A stretch of DNA of 64,000 bases from positions 1 through 64,000 of the forward strand of contig CALQLA020000027.1 of NCBI GenBank assembly GCA_943331295.2, written 5' to 3'. The notes below the pieces were generated by a model. That model was not told where the DNA came from. It saw only the letters and a program-made list of their open reading frames with translations, and made no database searches. The first letter of the stretch is position 1. Each line of letters begins with the position of its first letter. A program made the position numbers and the translations under genes. Positions 38,378 to 47,531 of this stretch are shown piece by piece. Origin of the DNA: Bordetella parapertussis (GTDB lineage Bacteria > Pseudomonadota > Gammaproteobacteria > Burkholderiales > Casimicrobiaceae).

Positions 38378-39859
38378 ATGACAACGACAATGCCGTATCT
38401 CTCCCTCGCCATCTGGGTCCCGATCGTCGCCGGGCTCGCGGTGCTGGCCCTCGGCCGCGACCGCGACGCTGCCGTCGCGCGCTGGGTCGCGCTGTTCGGC
38501 GCGCTCGCCGGCTTCCTGGTCACCCTGCCGCTCTGGATCCATTTCCAGCTCGGCACCTCGGACTTCCAGTTCGTCGAGCAGGCCGACTGGATCCCGCGCT
38601 TCGACATCCACTACGTCCTCGCCGTCGACGGCATCTCGATGCCGTTCGTGATCCTCAACAGCCTGATGACGCTGCTCGTCGTCTGGGCGGGCTGGGAGGT
38701 GATCCAGAAGCGCGTGGCGCAGTACATGGCGGCGTTCCTGATCCAGTCGGGCCTCATCAACGGCGCCTTCTGCGCGCTCGACGCCGTGCTGTTCTACATG
38801 TACTTCGAGGCGATGCTGATCCCGATGTACCTGATCATCGGCATCTGGGGCGGCCCGAACCGCGTCTACGCGGCGGTCAAGTTCTTCCTTTACACGCTGC
38901 TGGGCTCGCTGCTGATGCTGGTGGCGTTCATCTACCTGTACAACGTCTCCGAGACGTTCTCGATCGTCGAGTGGTACCAGGTGCCGCTGTCGCTGAAGGT
39001 GCAGGTGCTGCTGTTCGTCGCGTTCTTCATGTCGTTCGCGGTCAAGGTGCCGATGTGGCCCGTGCACACCTGGCTGCCGGACGCGCACCCCGAGGCGCCG
39101 ACCGGCGGCTCGGTGATCCTCGCCGCGATCACCCTGAAGATCGGCGCGTACGGCTTCCTTCGCTTCGTGCTGCCGATCCTGCCCGACGCCTCGCGCTACC
39201 TGTCGGGCTTCGTGATCGCGCTTTCGCTGGTCGCGGTGGTGTACATCGGCCTCGTTGCGCTGATGCAGACCGACATGAAGCGGCTGATCGCCTACTCGTC
39301 GATCGCGCACATGGGCTTCGTCACGCTCGGCTTCTTCCTGTTCAGCCAGCTGGGCGTCGAGGGCGCGATCGCCCAGATGATCTCGCACGGCTTCGTCTCG
39401 GCCGCGATGTTCCTCTGCGTCGGCGTCGTCTACGACCGGATGCACACGCACCTGATCGCCGACTACGGCGGGGTCGTGAACACCATGCCCAAGTTCGCGG
39501 CCTTCCTGATGCTGTTCTCGATGGCCAACGCCGGGCTGCCCGCGACGTCCGGCTTCATCGGCGAGTTCCTCGTGATCCTCGCCGCGGTGAAGGTCAACTT
39601 CTGGCTCGGGTTCCTCGCCGCCACCGCGCTGATCCTGGGCGCCGCCTACACGCTTTGGATGTACAAGCGGGTCATCTTCGGCGCCGTCGCCAACGAACAC
39701 GTCGCGAAGCTAACCGACCTCAACCGCCGCGAGTTCTGGCTGCTTACGACGCTCGCGGTCCTCGTGCTGTGGATGGGCGTCTATCCGAAGCCCTTCATCG
39801 ACGTGATGCACACGTCCGTGGCCGACCTGCTCGCGCACGTCGCCAAGAGCAAGCTCTAG
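38378..39859 (+). CDS. nuoM: NADH-quinone oxidoreductase subunit M
   Basis: Second antiporter-like proton pump, 493 residues. [22 protein letters not shown] contains the conserved Glu of helix 5 and [20 protein letters not shown] the loop after helix 7. The ATG at 38378 starts [15 protein letters not shown]; a second ATG four codons on is also possible. Confidence 0.96.
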   Translation: MTTTMPYLSLAIWVPIVAGLAVLALGRDRDAAVARWVALFGALAGFLVTLPLWIHFQLGTSDFQFVEQADWIPRFDIHYVLAVDGISMPFVILNSLMTLLVVWAGWEVIQKRVAQYMAAFLIQSGLINGAFCALDAVLFYMYFEAMLIPMYLIIGIWGGPNRVYAAVKFFLYTLLGSLLMLVAFIYLYNVSETFSIVEWYQVPLSLKVQVLLFVAFFMSFAVKVPMWPVHTWLPDAHPEAPTGGSVILAAITLKIGAYGFLRFVLPILPDASRYLSGFVIALSLVAVVYIGLVALMQTDMKRLIAYSSIAHMGFVTLGFFLFSQLGVEGAIAQMISHGFVSAAMFLCVGVVYDRMHTHLIADYGGVVNTMPKFAAFLMLFSMANAGLPATSGFIGEFLVILAAVKVNFWLGFLAATALILGAAYTLWMYKRVIFGAVANEHVAKLTDLNRREFWLLTTLAVLVLWMGVYPKPFIDVMHTSVADLLAHVAKSKL

Positions 39860-39866
39860 GCCGGCC

Positions 39867-41312
39867 ATGAACACGTACTCGCTGCTGCCCATCGTCCCCG
39901 AGATCATCCTGCTGGTCGCGGCCTGCGCGATCCTGCTGGTCGACCCGTTCCTTCCCGACGAGCGTCGCCACGTCGGCTACTGGCTCACGCAGGCGACGCT
40001 GCTCGCCTGCGCCTGGTTCACGCTGATGACGGCGGAACTCGAGCCGGTGTTCGCGATGCACGCGCTGGTCGTCGACGACATGCTGTCGGACCTGCTCAAG
40101 TTCTTCAGCTACATCGCGGTGTCGCTGGGGCTGTTCTACTCCCGCGGCTACCTCGCGGCGCGCGGCCTGTTCCGCGGCGAGACCTTCGTGCTCACGCTGT
40201 TCGCGCTGCTCGGCATGATGGTGATGATCTCGGCGAACAGCTTCCTCACGCTCTACCTCGGGCTGGAGCTGCAGGCACTCTCGCTGTACGCGATGGTCGC
40301 GATGAACCGCAGCTCGATCCGCGCCTCCGAGGCGGCGATGAAGTATTTCGTGCTGGGCGCGCTCGCGTCGGGCATGCTGCTGTACGGGATGTCGATGATC
40401 TACGGCGCCACCGCCTCGCTCGACATCTACCGGATCGCGCAGCTCGTCCTCGCGGGCGGCGGCAACCGCACGATACTGCTGTTCGGCCTCGTGTTCGTGG
40501 TCTCCGGTGTCGCGTTCAAGCTGGGCGCGGCGCCGTACCACATGTGGATCCCGGACGTGTACGACGGCGCGCCGACGTACGTGACGATGCTGATCGGCAC
40601 CGCGCCGAAGCTCGCCGCGTTCGCGTTCATGCTGCGGCTGCTCGGCGTGGCGCTCGTGGGCATCGCGTTCGACTGGCAGGGCATGCTGATGGTGCTGTCG
40701 CTGCTGTCGATGATCATCGGCAACGTCACCGCGATCGCGCAGACCAGCATCAAGCGGATGCTCGCGTACTCGACCATCGCGAACATGGGCTTCATGCTGC
40801 TGGGCTTCCTCGCGGCCAACCTCAACGGCTACAGCGCGGCGATGTTCTACGCGGTGGCCTACGTGCTGACGACGCTCGTTTCCTTCGGCATGGTGATGCT
40901 GCTCGCGCGCGAGGGCTTCGAGGCCGACATGCTCGACGACTTCAAGGGGCTGAACCAGCGCTCGCCGTGGTGGGCCTTCATCATGCTGATCGTCATGTTC
41001 TCGCTGGCCGGCATTCCGCCGACCATCGGGTTCTACGCGAAGTTCTCGGTGCTGGAGGCGGCGGTGAACGCCGGCTTCACGTGGCTGGCCGTGGTGGCGG
41101 TGATGGCGTCGCTGGTGGGAGCCTTCTACTACCTGCGCGTGGTCAAGCTGATGTACTTCGACGATCCCGTCGATACGGCGCCGATCGTCGCCCGGCGCGA
41201 CAACCGCGTCCTCCTGTCGTTCAACGGCCTGCTGCTGCTGCTGTTCGGCATCTTCCCGCAGCCGATGATGGGCCTCTGCGTGGTCGCGCTGCTGCAGTCC
41301 GGCTTCCTCTGA
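39867..41312 (+). CDS. nuoN: NADH-quinone oxidoreductase subunit N
   Basis: Third antiporter-like proton pump and last gene of the operon, 481 residues. [19 protein letters not shown] contains the helix-5 Glu and [20 protein letters not shown] the characteristic loop. It starts seven bases after nuoM. No poly-T terminator is visible after it. Confidence 0.97.
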   Translation: MNTYSLLPIVPEIILLVAACAILLVDPFLPDERRHVGYWLTQATLLACAWFTLMTAELEPVFAMHALVVDDMLSDLLKFFSYIAVSLGLFYSRGYLAARGLFRGETFVLTLFALLGMMVMISANSFLTLYLGLELQALSLYAMVAMNRSSIRASEAAMKYFVLGALASGMLLYGMSMIYGATASLDIYRIAQLVLAGGGNRTILLFGLVFVVSGVAFKLGAAPYHMWIPDVYDGAPTYVTMLIGTAPKLAAFAFMLRLLGVALVGIAFDWQGMLMVLSLLSMIIGNVTAIAQTSIKRMLAYSTIANMGFMLLGFLAANLNGYSAAMFYAVAYVLTTLVSFGMVMLLAREGFEADMLDDFKGLNQRSPWWAFIMLIVMFSLAGIPPTIGFYAKFSVLEAAVNAGFTWLAVVAVMASLVGAFYYLRVVKLMYFDDPVDTAPIVARRDNRVLLSFNGLLLLLFGIFPQPMMGLCVVALLQSGFL

Positions 41313-41390
41313 TCCGCCGCGACCTCGCGCCGCGCGGCGCGCCTGCGCGCGCCCGTCGGACCGTGGGCAAGGGGCGTCGATTCACCATGC

Positions 41391-41396
41391 TAAGAT
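41391..41396 (+). promoter_or_regulatory. Possible -10 (TAAGAT) of the lut operon
   Basis: TAAGAT is followed seven bases later by the ATG at 41404, so the transcript could be leaderless. No good -35 is seen. Confidence 0.3.
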
Positions 41397-41403
41397 TTGT
41401 CGC

Positions 41404-42156
41404 ATGCCGCCTCCTCGTCCCATGCGCGTAGGGTTCTTCGTCACCTGCCTCGTCGACCTGATGCGGCCGTCGATCGGCTTCGCGGCGATCCGCCTGCTCG
41501 AGGCGGGCGGGGCAGACGTCTACGTGCCGCCGACGCAGACCTGCTGCGGCCAGCCCTGCTACAACTCCGGCGATCGCGAGGGCGCCAGGGCGCTCGCGTC
41601 CAAGGTCATCGCCGAGTTCGAGGATTGCGACTGGCTGGTGGCGCCGTCGGGCTCCTGCGGCGGCATGATCGCGACGCACTACGCCGATCTCTTCGCCGAC
41701 CATCCCCCGATGGCCGCGCGCGCGGCCGCGCTGGCGGCGAAGACCCGCGAGCTGACCGCCTTCCTTGCCGACGAGCTCGAGCTCGGCGCGGTTCCCGGCC
41801 GCTTCGCGGGCACGGCGACTTACCACGACAGCTGCGCCGGCCTGCGCGAGCTGGGCATCAAGCGCAGCCCGCGCGCGCTGCTGGCGATGGTGCCGGGGCT
41901 CACGCTCGTCGAGATGCCCGAGTGCGAGACCTGCTGCGGGTTCGGCGGCACCTTCTCGATCAAGTTCGGCGAGATTTCCGCGCGGCTCGCCGACAACAAG
42001 TGCGAGCAGGTGGCGGCCAGCGGCGCCGACGCGGTCGTGCTGGGCGACTTGGGCTGCATGCTGAACATCGAGGGCCGGCTGCGGCGTCGCGGCGACACGA
42101 CGACCCGGGTGCTGCACGTCGCCGAGGTGCTGGCCGGGGAAGAGCCGAAGACGTAG
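41404..42156 (+). CDS. lutA: L-lactate utilisation protein LutA, (Fe-S)-binding CCG-domain protein
   Basis: Subunit of the three-part LutABC L-lactate oxidase, related to glycolate oxidase GlcF. The 250-residue protein has two CCG domains: TCCGQPCYN near 46-54 and the later ETCCGFGGTFS near 178-188, with GSCGGM between. The ATG at 41404 adds six residues to the MRVGFFVTCLVD start seen in most homologues (41422); the former fits a leaderless message. Confidence 0.93.
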   Translation: MPPPRPMRVGFFVTCLVDLMRPSIGFAAIRLLEAGGADVYVPPTQTCCGQPCYNSGDREGARALASKVIAEFEDCDWLVAPSGSCGGMIATHYADLFADHPPMAARAAALAAKTRELTAFLADELELGAVPGRFAGTATYHDSCAGLRELGIKRSPRALLAMVPGLTLVEMPECETCCGFGGTFSIKFGEISARLADNKCEQVAASGADAVVLGDLGCMLNIEGRLRRRGDTTTRVLHVAEVLAGEEPKT

Positions 42157-42165
42157 GGAGCCTGT

Positions 42166-42256
42166 CGTAGCCCCGCTTGAGCGCAAGCGAAACCCGGGGC
42201 GGCGCCGGCCATTGCCACAACCACCCGGGTTTCGCACTCGCTCAACCCGGGCTACG
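42166..42256. repeat. Family A repeats, copies 4 and 5 in inverted orientation
   Basis: Copy 4 (42166-42200) reads CGTAGCCCCGCTTGAGCG and ends AACCCGGGGC; copy 5 (42223-42256) is inverted, from ACCCGGGTTTCG to CGGGCTACG. They lie in the gap between lutA and lutB and could fold singly or with each other. Confidence 0.88.
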
Positions 42257-42305
42257 AATGATGCCGGGCCCGGTTCCAGCGGGTCGGGTTATCTGGGGAT
42301 GAACC

Positions 42306-43748
42306 ATGCAGGTCGCGTCAATGCACTTCAAGGAGCGCGCGCACGTCAAGCTGCACGACGCGCGGCTGCAGGCCAACCTGCGGAAGATGCAGGGCAAGTT
42401 CGTGTCGCATCGCGCCGCGTCGCTGTCGCAGCTCGACGATTTCGAGGGCACGCGCGATGCAGGCAGGGACATCCGCAACCGCGCGCTCGACAGCCTCGAC
42501 GTCTGGCTGGAGGCGTTCGAGGCCAACGCCACTGCGCGCGGCGCCATGGTGCTGTGGGCGCGGACTCCGGCCGACGTCAACGCGCTGGTGCTGGAGATCG
42601 CCGCCCGGCACGAGGTCAAGAGGATCATCAAGTCGAAGTCGATGGTCAGCGAGGAATCCGCGCTCGACCACGCGATCGAGGCTGCGGGCCTCTCGGTCGT
42701 CGAAACCGACCTGGGCGAGTACATCCTGCAGATCAACGACTACGAGCCGCCGTCGCATATCGTCGGCCCGGCGCTGCACAAGTCGAAGGAGGAGGTCGCC
42801 GACCTCTTCCACCAGAAGCACGGCACGCCCCGCAAGACCGAGGTCGAGGCGCTGTGCCTCGAGGCGCGCGGCGTGCTGCGCGAGCACTACCTCACCGCCG
42901 ACATGGGCGTCTCGGGCGGCAATTTCTTCGTCGCCGAGACCGGGTCGGTGGTGCTCGTCACCAACGAGGGCAACGCGACGCTCGCGACGACGCTGCCGAA
43001 GGTCCACGTGGCGATCTCCGGCATCGAGAAGATCGTGCCGACGCTGGAAGACGTCGCGACGCTGATGCGCCTCCTGCCGCGGTCCGCCACCGGCCAGTCG
43101 ATCTCGAACTACGTCGACATCCTGACGGGGCCGAAGGGCGCCGGCGAGTTCCACGGCCCCGACCACATGTATTTCATCCTCGTCGACAGCGGCCGCTCGG
43201 CGGTGCTGGGCAGCGAGGTGAAGGAGGCGCTGCGCTGCATCCGCTGCGGCGCGTGCATGAACCATTGCCCCGTCTACCAGAACATCGGCGGGCATTCGTA
43301 CGGTTGGGTCTACCCGGGCCCGATCGGCTCGATCCTGACGCCTATGTACGCGGGACTCGCCGACGCGCAGGAACTGCCGCAGGCCTCGACGCTGTGCAAC
43401 CAGTGCGGCGTCGTGTGCCCGGTCCGGATACCGCTGCCCGACCTGCAGCGCAAGCTCCGCGAGAAGTCGTTCGAGCGCGGGCTGCGGCCGTGGTACGAGC
43501 GCCTCGGCGTAAAGGCGTGGTCGTGGCTGGCGCTCCGTCCCGGCCTGTATGCGTTCGCCACGCGCCACGGCGCGCGGGTGATGAAGACGATGGGCGGCAG
43601 CGGGGGGCTGATCCACCGCCTGCCGCTGCTGGGCTCGGGCTGGACCGACGAGCGCGACATGCCGGCGCCTGCCGGGCGGACTTTCCGCGACCTGTACCGC
43701 GAGCGGCCGCCGGCTGTCCGCGCCGAATCCGCAAGGAGTGCAACATGA
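42306..43748 (+). CDS. lutB: L-lactate utilisation protein LutB, iron-sulphur LUD-domain protein
   Basis: 480-residue subunit with an N-terminal LUD domain (KSMVSEESALDHAIE, NFFVAETGSVVLVTNEGN) followed by ferredoxin-type clusters: CIRCGACMNHCPVY (about 314-327) and CNQCGVVCPVRIPLPD (about 364-379), then the C-terminal tail of LutB/YkgF proteins. An alternative ATG six codons on (MHFKERAHVKL) is close to the usual family start. Its stop overlaps the aminotransferase start. Confidence 0.94.
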   Translation: MQVASMHFKERAHVKLHDARLQANLRKMQGKFVSHRAASLSQLDDFEGTRDAGRDIRNRALDSLDVWLEAFEANATARGAMVLWARTPADVNALVLEIAARHEVKRIIKSKSMVSEESALDHAIEAAGLSVVETDLGEYILQINDYEPPSHIVGPALHKSKEEVADLFHQKHGTPRKTEVEALCLEARGVLREHYLTADMGVSGGNFFVAETGSVVLVTNEGNATLATTLPKVHVAISGIEKIVPTLEDVATLMRLLPRSATGQSISNYVDILTGPKGAGEFHGPDHMYFILVDSGRSAVLGSEVKEALRCIRCGACMNHCPVYQNIGGHSYGWVYPGPIGSILTPMYAGLADAQELPQASTLCNQCGVVCPVRIPLPDLQRKLREKSFERGLRPWYERLGVKAWSWLALRPGLYAFATRHGARVMKTMGGSGGLIHRLPLLGSGWTDERDMPAPAGRTFRDLYRERPPAVRAESARSAT

Positions 43749-44965
43749 ACCCACCGCTGACCGCGCCGAAGCTCTCGCGCCGCGCGGAATCGCTCGGCAC
43801 CGAGAACGCGTTCGTCGTGCTGGCGGAGTACAACGCGCTGGTCCGCCAGGGCAAGGACATCATCTCGTTCTGCATCGGCCAGCCCGATTTCCCGACGCCC
43901 GCCAACGTGCAGGACGCCGCGATCGCGGCGATCCGTGCCGGCCGCCACGGCTATACGCCTTCGGCCGGCATCGACGAGCTGCGCGCCGCCGCGGCGCGCG
44001 ACATGGGCTCGCGGCGCGGCGTCGACATCAGTCCCGACGACGTCGTGATCGGCGCCGGCGCGAAGCCGTTCATCGCCTACGCGATCGCCTCGGTCACCGA
44101 CTACGGCGTCGGCGACGAGGTGATCTACCCGGTGCCGGGCTTCCCGATCTACGAGTCGCAGATCCACGCCAACGGCGCGCTGCCGGTGCCGATCTACCTG
44201 CGCGAGTCACGCGACTTCGCGTTCGATCCGGCCGAGCTCGAGTCGAAGATCACCGCGAAGACCAGGCTCCTGATCATCAACACGCCGCACAACCCGACCG
44301 GCGGCATGCTGCAGCCCGCGGACCTCGACGCGATCGCCGCGATCCTGTCGCGCCACCCGCAGGTGTGGGTGTACGCCGACGAGATCTACTCGCGGCTCGC
44401 GTACGCGGGCGCCTTCGAGTCGCTGGCGAGCCGCCCGGGCATGCTGGAGCGCACGATCATCAGCGACGGCGCGTCGAAGACATGGGCGATGACCGGATGG
44501 CGCATCGGCTACATCGCGAACCGCGCGCTGGCGCCGCTCTTCACGCGCTGGATCACCAACACCGACTCCTGCGCGTCGCAGATCTCGCAGTGGGCGGCGC
44601 TGGAGGCCGTGCAGGGGCCGCAGGATGCGGCGGAGGCGATGCGCGCGAGCTTCCTCGAGCGGCGCGACCTGATCGTCGGGCTGCTGAACCAAGTCCCCGG
44701 CATCAGCTGCAAGACGCCGGGCGGCGCGTTCTACGCGTGGCCGAACGTCACCGAGGCCTGCCGGATCACCGACTGCGCCGACTCCGAGGTCTTCCGCAAG
44801 CGACTGCTGACCGAGGCCGGCATCGCCGTGCTCGCCGACATCCACTTCGGGCGCCGCGTGCCCGGCGACGGCCAGCACATCCGCTTCAGCTACGCTGCGT
44901 CGTCCGAGATGATCCGCGGCGGCGTGGATCGGCTCGACCGGTTCGTCCGCAGCCACGTGAAATAG
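43745..44965 (+). CDS. Class I/II pyridoxal-phosphate aminotransferase inside the lut operon
   Basis: Fold-type I aminotransferase of the AspC/AlaA group, 406 residues. IGQPDFPTPANVQDAA at the N-terminus, NTPHNPTGG, YADEIYSRL and the PLP lysine in SDGASKTWAMTGWRIGY are all present, as is the C-terminal Arg (HIRFSYA) for the substrate carboxylate. It shares an ATGA overlap with lutB and precedes lutC, so it is co-translated with lactate oxidation genes. Making alanine from the pyruvate produced is one possible role; the substrate is not proven. Confidence 0.88.
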   Translation: MNPPLTAPKLSRRAESLGTENAFVVLAEYNALVRQGKDIISFCIGQPDFPTPANVQDAAIAAIRAGRHGYTPSAGIDELRAAAARDMGSRRGVDISPDDVVIGAGAKPFIAYAIASVTDYGVGDEVIYPVPGFPIYESQIHANGALPVPIYLRESRDFAFDPAELESKITAKTRLLIINTPHNPTGGMLQPADLDAIAAILSRHPQVWVYADEIYSRLAYAGAFESLASRPGMLERTIISDGASKTWAMTGWRIGYIANRALAPLFTRWITNTDSCASQISQWAALEAVQGPQDAAEAMRASFLERRDLIVGLLNQVPGISCKTPGGAFYAWPNVTEACRITDCADSEVFRKRLLTEAGIAVLADIHFGRRVPGDGQHIRFSYAASSEMIRGGVDRLDRFVRSHVK

Positions 44966-45029
44966 CCATCGCGCGGCGCGCGCCCCGGGGGCGACACAGC
45001 CCGGGCCGCGCCGCAGCCGGAGCGCGACC

Positions 45030-45725
45030 ATGACGACCAGCCTCAAGGACAACCGCAGCGCGCGCGACGCCATCCTGGGCCGCGTGCGGCAGGCCGTCGC
45101 CGGCGGGCAGGGCAACCGCGACGACGCGCGGGCGGCGGCGCAGGCGTACGTGGCCGCGCATGCGCACGGGCCGAGGCCGGGGATGCCGGACGACCTTCTC
45201 GCCCGCTTCATCAAGCGGGCCGGCGACATGGAGAGCAGCGTCCTGCGCATCGCCGACCGGCAGCAGATACCGGCGGCAGTCGCCGGCTACATCGACGGCC
45301 TGCAGTTGCCGCAGGCGCTTGCCGCGCAGCGCTCGCGCGCCGGGGTCTGCTGGCCCGAGTTTGCCGATCTCGACTGGGCCGCCGCCGGGCTCGCGATCGA
45401 GGCGCGGCCGACCGTGGGCGCCGACCGGCTGGGCATCACCGGCTGCTTCTGCGGCATCGCCGAGACCGGCACGCTGCTCGTGCTGTCCGGCGCCGACACG
45501 CCGACCGCGACCACGCTGCTGCCGGACACCCACGTCGCGGTGCTCGACGCCGGCCGGATCGTCAGCGGCATGGAGGAGGCGTTCGCGCTGATCCGCCGGG
45601 AACGCGGCGAGCTGCCGCGCGCGATCAACATGATCTCCGGCCCGTCGCGCACCGGCGACATCGAGCAGACGGTCGTCGTCGGCGCGCACGGGCCGTACCG
45701 CGTGCGCATCCTGGTCCTGGGCTAG
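45030..45725 (+). CDS. lutC: L-lactate utilisation protein LutC (LUD domain)
   Basis: 231-residue LUD-domain subunit. The C-terminal half has GITGCFCGIAETGTLLVLSG, the LUD fingerprint, and NMISGPSRTGDIEQTVVVGAHGP, typical of LutC/YkgG. It completes the lactate oxidase set after the intervening aminotransferase, with a 64-bp gap. Confidence 0.93.
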   Translation: MTTSLKDNRSARDAILGRVRQAVAGGQGNRDDARAAAQAYVAAHAHGPRPGMPDDLLARFIKRAGDMESSVLRIADRQQIPAAVAGYIDGLQLPQALAAQRSRAGVCWPEFADLDWAAAGLAIEARPTVGADRLGITGCFCGIAETGTLLVLSGADTPTATTLLPDTHVAVLDAGRIVSGMEEAFALIRRERGELPRAINMISGPSRTGDIEQTVVVGAHGPYRVRILVLG

Positions 45726-45753
45726 CCGCGGGCGCACGGTAGCCAGCGTAGCG

Positions 45754-45846
45754 CGTAGCCCGGCGTTGAGCGTCAGCGAAACCCGGGTGGACGCGACCAT
45801 GCCAACGGTTGCCCCGGGTTTCGCTGACGCTCAACGCCGGGCTACG
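45754..45846. repeat. Family A repeats, copies 6 and 7 in inverted orientation
   Basis: Copy 6 (45754-45787) and inverted copy 7 (45812-45846) share the same CGTAGCCCGGCGTTGAGCG variant, so the whole 93-bp block is a near palindrome. It fills the gap between convergent lutC and the antiporter gene and could end transcription from both sides. Confidence 0.9.
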
Positions 45847-45858
45847 CCTACGGTCCGG

Positions 45859-47205
45859 CTAGCGTCCCATCCCGAACATCAGCAGCGAGATCGCGGCCAT
45901 CAGCGGCAGCATCACCAGCGCCGCCCAGCCGAGGTAGGCGAAGAAGCTCGGCATCGCCACGCCGCGATCCTCGGCGATCGCCTTGATCATGAAGTTCGGC
46001 GCATTGCCGACGTACGTCAGCGCGCCGAAGTAGACGGCGCCCATCGACAACGCGATCAGCGTCCCCTTCAGCGGGTCCATCAGCGCCGCCGGGTTGCCGC
46101 CGGCGAGATTGAAGAAGACGAGGTAGGTCGGCGCGTTGTCGAGGAATGCCGACAGGAGGCCGGTGGTCCAGAACACCATCACGTTGCGCGGCATGCCGTT
46201 CGGATCGACGACGAACTCGATCACCCCGCCCAGCGCACCGCGCCGGCCCTCGGCCAGGATCTCGATCACCGGGATGATCGTCAGGAAGATGCCGGCGAAC
46301 AGCTTGGCAACCTCGACGATCGGCGCCCAGTGGAACTGGTTGTGCTCGCGGACCGCCTTCGGCGTGAGCGCCAGCGACAGCAGCGCGAGGCCGACGAGCA
46401 GCGCGTCGCGCACGAGGTTCTGCAGTTCCACCTTCGCGCCAGCGATCTCGAACGTGACGTGCGGATCCCACAGCCCCGAGACCAGCACGGCGCCGATGAC
46501 GCCCGTGATCAGCAGCAGGTTGACGCGGCCTTCCAAGCGCAGGTCCAGCCCGCCTGCCGTGCGCGCGGGCGGCGACGGCTCGCGCGCCGCGAGCCGACGG
46601 TCGACGAGCCAGAAGATCGCGAGCAGCGCGCCGACCAGCAGCGCCGTCGGCAGCGCCAGCTCGCGCGTCGTCCAGAAGAAGTCGACGCCCTTGAGGAACC
46701 CGATGAACAGCGGCGGGTCGCCGAGCGGCGACAGCGCGCCGCCGACGTTGCCGACCAGCAGGATGAAGAACACGACGACGTGCGCGCGGTGCACGCGGTT
46801 CTCGTTGGCCGTGAGCAGCGGCCGGATCAGCAGCATCGACGCGCCGGTGGTTCCCATCGCGCTCGCGAGCAGCGCGCCCAGCGCGAGCAGCCCCGTGTTG
46901 AGGCCCGGCGTGCCCACGAGGTTGCCGCGCACGCAGATGCCGCCCGCGATCGTGAACAGCGAGAACAGGATGACGACGAACGGCACGTATTCCTGCACCA
47001 GCGCATGCGCCACGTGGTGGAGCGACGCGTGCGTGCCGAAGGTCGCGGTGAACGGCACGATGAACGCGAGCGCGAAGAAGGCAGAGACCTTGCCGTAGTG
47101 CGCGTGCCAGAAATCGGCCGCGACGAGCGGCACGACGGCGATCGACAGCAGCAGCAGCGCGAACGGCAGGCCCCAGTAGAGGGCGAGGCCGGCGGTCGGC
47201 GTCAT
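45859..47205 (-). CDS. NhaD/ArsB-type sodium:proton antiporter
   Basis: Inner-membrane transporter of the ion transporter superfamily, 448 residues with about 12 helices. It has LLVGNVGGALSPLGDPPLFIGFLKG (about 138-162) and the repeat-related FLDNAPTYLVFFNLAGGN and YVGNAPNFMIKAIAEDRG, the paired hairpin loops of NhaD-type proteins. The ATG at 47205 gives MTPTAGLALYWGLPFALLLL with the first helix. Exact ions are not known; citrate- or arsenite-type relatives share the fold. Confidence 0.87.
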   Translation of the reverse strand: MTPTAGLALYWGLPFALLLLSIAVVPLVAADFWHAHYGKVSAFFALAFIVPFTATFGTHASLHHVAHALVQEYVPFVVILFSLFTIAGGICVRGNLVGTPGLNTGLLALGALLASAMGTTGASMLLIRPLLTANENRVHRAHVVVFFILLVGNVGGALSPLGDPPLFIGFLKGVDFFWTTRELALPTALLVGALLAIFWLVDRRLAAREPSPPARTAGGLDLRLEGRVNLLLITGVIGAVLVSGLWDPHVTFEIAGAKVELQNLVRDALLVGLALLSLALTPKAVREHNQFHWAPIVEVAKLFAGIFLTIIPVIEILAEGRRGALGGVIEFVVDPNGMPRNVMVFWTTGLLSAFLDNAPTYLVFFNLAGGNPAALMDPLKGTLIALSMGAVYFGALTYVGNAPNFMIKAIAEDRGVAMPSFFAYLGWAALVMLPLMAAISLLMFGMGR

Positions 47206-47531
47206 CGAAGGGTCCTGCGCGAACGGCAGCCGGGGTGCATGAAGGATCGGAGCGAAGGAAGACTCGGCGGAGCATAGCAAATCGCCGTCCGCGGTCTGGC
47301 GGGTCGCATGCGCGGGCCTCGCGGCCGGCCTGCCAGCACTGACAGGCAGGTGGCGTGCCCGGGCCGCACAGCGTTGCCGATCAAGGGGATAAGCGAGGGT
47401 CGCGGTGCGGCCTAGTCCGTCCGGCCGAATTGACGCTCCCCATGCCGTCCCCGACGCTGTGCACAGGGTTTCCGGGTCGCACGCTTCGGCGCGGTTGCCG
47501 GGTGCGCGATGGCGGCAAGGGGGGACAGGCA
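47206..47531. other. Divergent intergenic region between the antiporter and the Ig-repeat protein
   Basis: No gene supported. A minus-strand TATGCT (about 47271-47276) could be a -10 for the antiporter. Near 47520 a run AAGGGGGGA forms the ribosome site of the plus-strand gene. No plus-strand promoter with both hexamers was found. Confidence 0.4.
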
